Origin: Chloroflexota bacterium
GTDB lineage: Bacteria; Chloroflexota; Limnocylindria; Limnocylindrales; CSP1-4
Length of the DNA stretch: 9,564 nt
Direction of reading: 5' to 3'
Assembly: GCA_021812735.1 (NCBI GenBank)
Contig: JAKAMV010000317.1
Span: 1-9,564 of the forward strand
Position 1 is the first letter of the stretch. Every line of letters begins with the position of its first letter. Under the pieces are notes generated by a model. It was given only the letters and a program-made list of their open reading frames with translations, ran no database searches and was not told the DNA's origin. Positions 5,731 to 9,564 of this stretch are shown in pieces. Both the position numbers and the translations under genes were made by a program.

Positions 5731-6455
5731 GCCACGTCATCCGCACCCCCGGCGGCGGGCCGCGGCATCCAGTAGCCGGTGCCGCGCTCCGTGCGTACGT
5801 ACTGTGGTTGCGCCGGATCGTCCCCCAGCTTGGCGCGAAGCCGGTGGACGTACGTCTTCAGGTAGTCCGTCTCGTCCTGCGCGTCGGGACCCCAGATGCG
5901 GGCGAGCAGGACGCCGTTCTCCACCACCCGCCCCGCGTTGTGGGCCAGGATCTCCAGCAGTCGGTACTCGGTGCTGGTGAGGCGGATGGCCTCGCCCCGC
6001 AGCGTGACGCGGTGCAGGCCCCAGTCGATGCGCAGCTCGCCGAACGCGAAGGGCGGCTCGTCCGCGGTGGCGTGCCCGGCCGCCCGGCGCAGGACGGAGC
6101 GGATGCGTGCGAGCAGCTCGAGATGCCCGAAGGGCTTGACCACGTAGTCATCCGCGCCGAGCTGCAGGCCGCGCACCTTGTCCAGTTCGCTGTCCCGGAC
6201 GGTCAGGATGATCACCGGCACGTCGCTGAAGAGCCGGATCTGCTGGAGCAGGTCGAAGCCGTCGGCGTCCGGCATCTGCAGGTCCAGCAGGACCGCGTCG
6301 GGGTCCGCGGTCTCCACCAGCTCGAGCCCTTCCTCGCCGTGCTGCGCGGTCAGGACCTCCCAGGACGGTTCCTGGAGCCCGATGGTCAGGCTGACGGCTC
6401 GCAGGACGTCGCGCTCGTCGTCAATGACCAGGATCCTGGTCGTTGCCTTCTCCAT
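5709..6455 (-). CDS. OmpR/PhoB-family response regulator
   Basis: A 248-residue two-component regulator. The N-terminal receiver (about residues 6-120) has the acidic pair Asp12-Asp13, phosphoacceptor Asp58 in LLDLQMPDADG, Thr85 in ILTV and Lys107 in VVKPFG. After a short linker, the C-terminal winged-helix domain (about 137-230) shows the OmpR-type LTSTEYRLLEILAHNAGRVV, the recognition-helix segment TDYLKTYVHRLRAKLG and the RGTGYWM wing. The preferred start is ATG at 6455, after GGGAGG (complement of 6460-6465) with a 4-nt spacer; upstream in-frame ATGs would add 27 residues without homology to a receiver. It overlaps the kinase gene by 35 nt, so the two are translationally coupled and a cognate pair. 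The sequence looks KdpE/PhoB-like; target genes are unknown. OmpR-family regulators typically bind direct repeats about 10-11 bp apart. Confidence 0.93.
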   Translation of the reverse strand: MEKATTRILVIDDERDVLRAVSLTIGLQEPSWEVLTAQHGEEGLELVETADPDAVLLDLQMPDADGFDLLQQIRLFSDVPVIILTVRDSELDKVRGLQLGADDYVVKPFGHLELLARIRSVLRRAAGHATADEPPFAFGELRIDWGLHRVTLRGEAIRLTSTEYRLLEILAHNAGRVVENGVLLARIWGPDAQDETDYLKTYVHRLRAKLGDDPAQPQYVRTERGTGYWMPRPAAGGADDVAQPRPGG

Positions 6456-8208
6456 CCGGCCTCCCACGGTTGGCGGGTACGGTGAAACAGAAACGGCTGC
6501 CGCCCTCCGGGCGCGCTTCATACCACAGGCGCCCACCGTGGAGCGCCACGAGCTCGCGGCAGATGTACAGCCCCAGCCCGACCCCCGCCAGCGTGGATTG
6601 TGCCGGGAGCGAGTAGAACTTGTCGAAGATGCGGTCCCGCGCTTCGAGGGGCACCCCCGGACCCTGGTCCTCCACGCAGGTCTTCACCTGCTCGCCCCCA
6701 CCCTCCAGGACGATTCGGATCGTGCCGCCCATCGGACTGAACTTGTACGCGTTGTGGATCAGGCTCGAGAGGACCTGGTCCAGTCGGCGGCGATCGCCCT
6801 GGACCAGCGGGAGATTCGGCGCGGCCTCGAGCCTGACCTGCTGCTGCCGGCGCTCGAAGAGCGGGCGCATGCTCTCCACGACCCGTTCGGCGCGGACGGC
6901 CAGGTCCACCGGCTCGTGGTTCAGGGTCACCGCCCCCGCCTCGACCTGGCTGCTCTCCAGGATCTCGGTGATCATCGCCTCCAGCCGCTGCAGGTTCTGC
7001 TCGACCATGTCCCGGACCTCTCCCTGCTGCGCAGCGGAAAGGCGGGGCCAGTCTTCCAGCGAGGGCGCGAGTGTCTTGAGGACGGTCAGCGGCGTTCGCA
7101 GCTCGTGAGCCACGGCCGAGAAGAACGAGCGGCGGGCCTCCTCGAACTGGCGCAGCTGGGCCACCTGGGCGTGCTCCTGCGCGCGCAACTGCGCGTTGCG
7201 CAGCGAGAGCTCGGCCTCCCGCGCGAGGGCACGCAGCGTGAGCCACTCGGTGTCGGCCAGCATCCCTCCCGTCCGTCCGACGACGAGGGCCCCTGGCTCG
7301 TCCCCGCCCGGGGTGGCCAGGCGGATCCCGACGACCGCCTGCGAACCCGTCTCCGGCCAGCCGGGGGGCAGCGGCAGGCCGTAGGCAGGGCCGGCGGAGA
7401 AGGTCTCGCGGGAGCCGATCTCCCATCCCCACTCGCTCAGCTGGGTTTCACCGCCCAGCGTCTCGCAGCGGTCCAGCGACGCGGTCATCCGCCAGCATCC
7501 CAGCGTGGGATCGCACAGGAAGACCATGCCCACGTCGGCGTCCAGGAGGCGCCGAACTCCCCCGAGCAGTGCCTCGAAGGCCCCGGACAGCTCGGTGGTG
7601 GGCTGGTTCAGCTCGAAGAACAGCTCGTTCAGCGTCGTCAGTTGCGCAACATGCCGCTCGGCGACCTGGCGGTCCCGCTCTTCATGGCGGACCTGCTCCG
7701 TGAACGCGATCGCGAGCGCCCCGACGATCAGCAGCACGAGCAGCTTGCCGACCGCCATGTAGGCGGCGAGCACCGTCCAGTTCCCCTGCTGGCTCACGAC
7801 CACGGCCGCCACGTGGAGTGCGCCCGCGGTGGGGATCCACGCAGCCGCCAGCCGGGCGGTTTGGGCGATCGCCAGTTCCACCACGAGCAGCAGGAACAGG
7901 GGGAAGAAGGGGCTGTGCGCCCCGCCTGCCAGGAGCGTGGCCGCCAGTGCCTGCGCGGCATCGACCGCGAGCGTCGCCACCGGCCGACCATTCGCGAACG
8001 GCCGTCGCCGCGCCACGTAGGCGGACAGCGCCAGGTTGACGGCGATCACGGCCCCGAACGGAGCCAGAAGAGAGCCCTGCTCGGTGCCGCTGAAGGGAGC
8101 CAGCAGGACCGCGGCCCCGATGGTTGCCCAGCGCAGGACGAGCAGGTATCGATCCGCCTCGGAAAGCGAGAGACCGTGCTCTGCCGCAGGGGTCCCGGTC
8201 CGGGTCAT
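6421..8208 (-). CDS. Membrane sensor histidine kinase with GAF-like region
   Basis: A 595-residue kinase. Residues 22-170 hold about six hydrophobic helices joined by short loops, with no sizeable extracytoplasmic sensor. Residues 185-345 look like a cytosolic GAF-type domain (LLDADVGMVFLCDP; LGLPL-type strands; ALVVGRTG). It is followed by a helical linker, then the HisKA domain with phospho-acceptor His368 in FFSAVAHELRTPLTVL. The HATPase domain has the N box with Asn486 (SSLIHNAYKFSP), G1 DQGPGV at 514-519, F box FDKFY at 528-532 and G2 GVGLGLYI at 542-549. All catalytic boxes are intact. It phosphorylates the regulator encoded just downstream, which it overlaps by 35 nt. The signal is unknown; the membrane bundle or the GAF region may sense a small molecule or redox state. 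The start ATG at 8208 lacks a strong ribosome site, so the N-terminus is less certain. Confidence 0.92.
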   Translation of the reverse strand: MTRTGTPAAEHGLSLSEADRYLLVLRWATIGAAVLLAPFSGTEQGSLLAPFGAVIAVNLALSAYVARRRPFANGRPVATLAVDAAQALAATLLAGGAHSPFFPLFLLLVVELAIAQTARLAAAWIPTAGALHVAAVVVSQQGNWTVLAAYMAVGKLLVLLIVGALAIAFTEQVRHEERDRQVAERHVAQLTTLNELFFELNQPTTELSGAFEALLGGVRRLLDADVGMVFLCDPTLGCWRMTASLDRCETLGGETQLSEWGWEIGSRETFSAGPAYGLPLPPGWPETGSQAVVGIRLATPGGDEPGALVVGRTGGMLADTEWLTLRALAREAELSLRNAQLRAQEHAQVAQLRQFEEARRSFFSAVAHELRTPLTVLKTLAPSLEDWPRLSAAQQGEVRDMVEQNLQRLEAMITEILESSQVEAGAVTLNHEPVDLAVRAERVVESMRPLFERRQQQVRLEAAPNLPLVQGDRRRLDQVLSSLIHNAYKFSPMGGTIRIVLEGGGEQVKTCVEDQGPGVPLEARDRIFDKFYSLPAQSTLAGVGLGLYICRELVALHGGRLWYEARPEGGSRFCFTVPANRGRPDGEGNDQDPGH

Positions 8209-8282
8209 CGGCTGCTCATCTGCCGCTGGGCCGGGGGTGCGCGGCCCCGGTCACGCTGCCGGAGGATGCATTGTCGGCGTCG

Positions 8283-8304
8283 CCCGCCCCGGCGAGCCGG
8301 CGGG
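8283..8304. other. Intercistronic hairpin between the NifX-like gene and the kinase gene
   Basis: The 110-nt spacer 8209-8318 contains CCGG/CCGG arms (8289-8292 and 8297-8300) around a CGAG loop. CCCG at 8283-8286 and CGGG at 8301-8304 extend them past a 2-nt bulge. A second small stem, CCGGGG at 8231-8236 with CCCCGG at 8245-8250, lies nearer the kinase start. Neither is followed by a T-tract, so these may attenuate or process the transcript rather than end it. They leave open whether the kinase is co-transcribed with the NifX-like gene. Confidence 0.3.
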
Positions 8305-8318
8305 TCCGCACGGAGCCG

Positions 8319-8714
8319 TCAGTCGAGGCGCTCCACCCGGCTGACCAGCTCGCCGCGAGCATACGCCAGCGCCGCACCCTCCACGCCCGCGATCTCGGTC
8401 ACCACCGGGCGCAGGCCCAGCGCCGCGAATCGGTCGTAGGCACCCTGCCCCATGCCGCCCGCGATGAGCGCCGAGCAGTCCGCGATCGCCTGCGCCATCT
8501 GGTCGTGGCGTGACTGGGCCTCCGGGCCGGTGCCGTGCGGCCCCGATCCCGCGTGTTCCTCGCGCACGCCACCCGTCTGATGAGGTCCGGTCTTGGGGCG
8601 CAACTCGCGCTCCACGATGACGTCCCCCTCGACCGTCAGGATGGCGTAGTAGGGCGCCCGGCCGAAATGCTGACTGACCGTGCGGCCGTCTTCCGTGACG
8701 ATGGCAATCTTCAT
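8319..8714 (-). CDS. NifX/NafY-like dinitrogenase iron-molybdenum cofactor family protein
   Basis: A 131-residue single-domain protein of the family that binds iron-molybdenum or iron-sulfur clusters (NifX, NafY, the C-terminus of NifB and many stand-alone relatives). Family signs are the opening MKIAIVTEDGRTVSQHFGRAPYY-type segment (VSQHFGRA, His16), the GGMGQGAYDRF motif at residues 87-96 and the LRPVVTEIAG strand. Between residues 42 and 70 it carries a hydrophilic, Gly/His-rich insertion (His45, 54, 60, 70), as often seen in stand-alone members and possibly metal-binding; Cys80 follows. No nitrogenase gene is present, so a role in nitrogen fixation is not supported. Its use may be general metal or cluster handling. 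ATG 8714 follows TGAGGAG (complement of 8726-8732) with an 11-nt spacer. It is first in line before the histidine kinase, 110 nt apart. Confidence 0.85.
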   Translation of the reverse strand: MKIAIVTEDGRTVSQHFGRAPYYAILTVEGDVIVERELRPKTGPHQTGGVREEHAGSGPHGTGPEAQSRHDQMAQAIADCSALIAGGMGQGAYDRFAALGLRPVVTEIAGVEGAALAYARGELVSRVERLD

Positions 8715-8806
8715 CGAACCCTGTGCTCCTCACGACTCATCCGCGCCTCGGCGGTACCGCGGCAGTCTGCGGTGGGGAACTAGGTCCGGTCGATGCACCA
8801 CGACCC

Positions 8807-8840
8807 GGATCGAGGTCCGGCTCGCGGCTCGGACCGATCC
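8807..8840. repeat. Imperfect inverted repeat in the divergent promoter region
   Basis: GGATCGAGGTCCG at 8807-8819 faces CGGACCGATCC at 8830-8840. The arms match over 11 bp apart from a 2-nt AG bulge, around a 10-nt loop. Lying between divergent genes, it could be an operator or a terminator-like hairpin. No U-tract follows. Confidence 0.4.
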
Positions 8841-8991
8841 AGGTTCGGAACGCGTGGCTGCCACCGTTCATCTAGCCTCTGTCGGGCGCTCCCGGCGCAG
8901 GGCCATCCGTCCCGTTTCGGTGGGACCTCCCGGATCGCGTCGGTGATACCGTGGACGAGCGGGCGCGAGCGACCGTCCCCGGCCGGCCCGC

Positions 8992-8998
8992 GGGAGGA
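8992..8998 (+). promoter_or_regulatory. Ribosome binding site of the 27-codon frame
   Basis: GGGAGGA stands 6 nt before ATG 9005. It is one of the best Shine-Dalgarno matches in the window and argues that the short frame is translated, feeding ribosomes to the overlapping OsmC start. Confidence 0.5.
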
Positions 8999-9004
8999 TC
9001 CGTG

Positions 9005-9088
9005 ATGGAACTGCGACTCGACGGCAGGACCGCGTCCTACGTCACCGGCAGCGAGTTGTATGCGGACGGCGGCTGGACCGCACGATGA
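9005..9088 (+). pseudogene. Short-chain dehydrogenase C-terminal remnant (27 codons), coupled to OsmC gene
   Basis: A 27-codon frame whose product contains ASYVTGSELYADGGWTAR. This is the signature end of short-chain dehydrogenases/reductases (SDR), which commonly finish with a D-x-ASYVTG-x-EL-x-VDGG-(Y/W)-TA pattern. The rest of an SDR (glycine-rich NAD motif, YxxxK) is absent: the same frame upstream has a stop at 8873-8875 and no SDR-like sequence. It therefore looks like a leftover of a deletion or recombination joint. However, it has a good ribosome site at 8992-8998, an ATG start, and a TGA stop overlapping the next start as ATGA at 9085-9088. It may now serve as a translated leader for the OsmC gene. 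The similarity call rests on recognition of the motif only. Confidence 0.55.
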
Positions 9089-9564
9089 CGGCACAGGGCG
9101 CGGCGACGCGCTACGAGGTCCACGGCGAGAACGTCGCAGGGGGCACCGCCCGCGTGGTCGCCCGGACCAGCACGATCGCCTTCGACGGCAGCGCCGCCAC
9201 CGGTGACCTGCTTCCTGGTCCGGCCGACCTGCTGGCCGCGGCCCTCGCAGCCTGCATGCTCAAGAACGTCGAGCGCTTCTCGCACATCCTGCCGTTCCGA
9301 TACCGACGCGCCACGGTCGAGGTCGCGGTCGAGCGCGAGGAACCGCCGCCGCGCATCGTGCGTGCCCGGTACACGCTTCGAGTCGAGACCGACGAGCCGG
9401 ATCGTCGGGTCGAACTGCTCCACCGCAACATCCGCACCTTCGGCACGATCACCAACACGCTTGCGCTGGCGTGTAACCTGCAGGGCGAGATCGTGGCGAT
9501 CCGCGCGGAGAGTGATCCGGCGCCGGGGCACGGCTCTCCACCGGAGGATGGCCCCCACGACCGC
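9085..9564 (+). CDS. OsmC-family peroxide-detoxification-like protein (3' end beyond window)
   Basis: An open frame of 160 codons from ATG 9085 runs to the last base without a stop, so the end is missing or lies just beyond. The OsmC/Ohr fold signature is clear: PADLLAAALAACMLKNVERF at residues 46-65 with the first reactive Cys57 at a helix start, the central strand TVEVAVEREE, and the second Cys130 in TLALACNLQGEI. Family members are thiol-dependent reductases of organic hydroperoxides, though many OsmC-like proteins have unassigned substrates. The spacing and sequence look like a general OsmC-like member rather than Ohr. The family domain seems complete by about residue 140; the remaining hydrophilic, Pro/Gly-rich 20 residues are a variable tail. 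The start overlaps the stop of the 27-codon SDR remnant as ATGA. Confidence 0.85.
   Translation, partial: MTAQGAATRYEVHGENVAGGTARVVARTSTIAFDGSAATGDLLPGPADLLAAALAACMLKNVERFSHILPFRYRRATVEVAVEREEPPPRIVRARYTLRVETDEPDRRVELLHRNIRTFGTITNTLALACNLQGEIVAIRAESDPAPGHGSPPEDGPHDR

Larger units (their letters stand above)
8715..9004. other. Divergent intergenic region with control sequences
   Basis: About 290 nt separate the minus-strand NifX-like gene from the plus-strand gene pair at 9005. I see no convincing coding frame: one short open frame exists but lacks a ribosome site and resembles no family. It should hold promoters for both directions, but I cannot pick a confident -35/-10 pair. The octamer AGGTCCGG occurs twice (8782-8789 and 8813-8820), and the second copy is part of an inverted repeat listed separately. 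Confidence 0.4.

Noticed and set aside
6178..8439. Long plus-strand open frame (about 750 codons) opposite the kinase and regulator
   Set aside because: Antisense shadow of the histidine kinase; low-complexity product, and the minus-strand frame has all kinase boxes intact.
8319..8714. Nitrogen fixation gene cluster
   Set aside because: Only a NifX-like domain is present; stand-alone members are common in organisms without nitrogenase, and no other nif gene is visible.

Overview
The window is about 9.6 kb of very GC-rich, gene-dense bacterial chromosome-like DNA. Codons end mostly in G or C, GTG starts occur, and most starts have clear GGAGG-type ribosome binding sites. Base composition and gene content (ArsR-type mercury regulator, SPW-repeat protein, MOT1-like transporter, GTTCACC repeats like the actinobacterial Pho box) suggest an actinobacterium or a Chloroflexota lineage. 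Nothing here settles the phylum: there is no rRNA, tRNA or housekeeping marker. No insertion sequence, CRISPR array or phage gene is visible.

Layout. (1) Positions 1-2855, plus strand: three unrelated membrane transporters in a row. These are the C-terminal end of a TauE/SafE-type permease, a TDT/SLAC1-TehA family anion channel or transporter, and a MOT1-like molybdate/sulfate transporter. (2) Positions about 2905-5124, plus strand: a compact mercury-resistance operon. A promoter with a perfect 16-bp palindrome at the expected transcription start precedes a small cytosolic HMA metallochaperone, an ArsR/CmtR-type repressor that overlaps it by 11 nt, and mercuric reductase (merA) without its usual N-terminal HMA domain. 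The metal-binding domain thus appears as a separate polypeptide. No merT or merB is visible. (3) Positions 5125-5601: four GTTCACC heptamers with near-helical spacing, resembling the PhoP-type Pho box, precede a two-repeat SPW membrane protein. (4) Positions 5602-5730: two strong hairpins between convergent genes. (5) Positions 5709-8714, minus strand: a NifX/NafY-like (FeMo-cofactor-biosynthesis fold) small protein, then a multi-pass membrane histidine kinase with a GAF-like region, then an OmpR-family response regulator overlapping the kinase by 35 nt. (6) Positions 8715-9004: a divergent intergenic region with a large imperfect inverted repeat. (7) Positions 9005-9564, plus strand: a 27-codon frame encoding what looks like only the extreme C-terminus of a short-chain dehydrogenase, overlapping by ATGA an OsmC-family gene that runs off the end of the window.

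How the genes work together. The mer genes form a self-regulated Hg(II) detoxification unit: the chaperone hands metal to MerA, and the ArsR protein represses through the palindrome. The kinase and regulator are a cognate pair and may be functionally linked to the NifX-like protein. The GTTCACC repeats are the kind of site bound by OmpR/PhoB-family regulators, but nothing in the sequence links them to this particular regulator.
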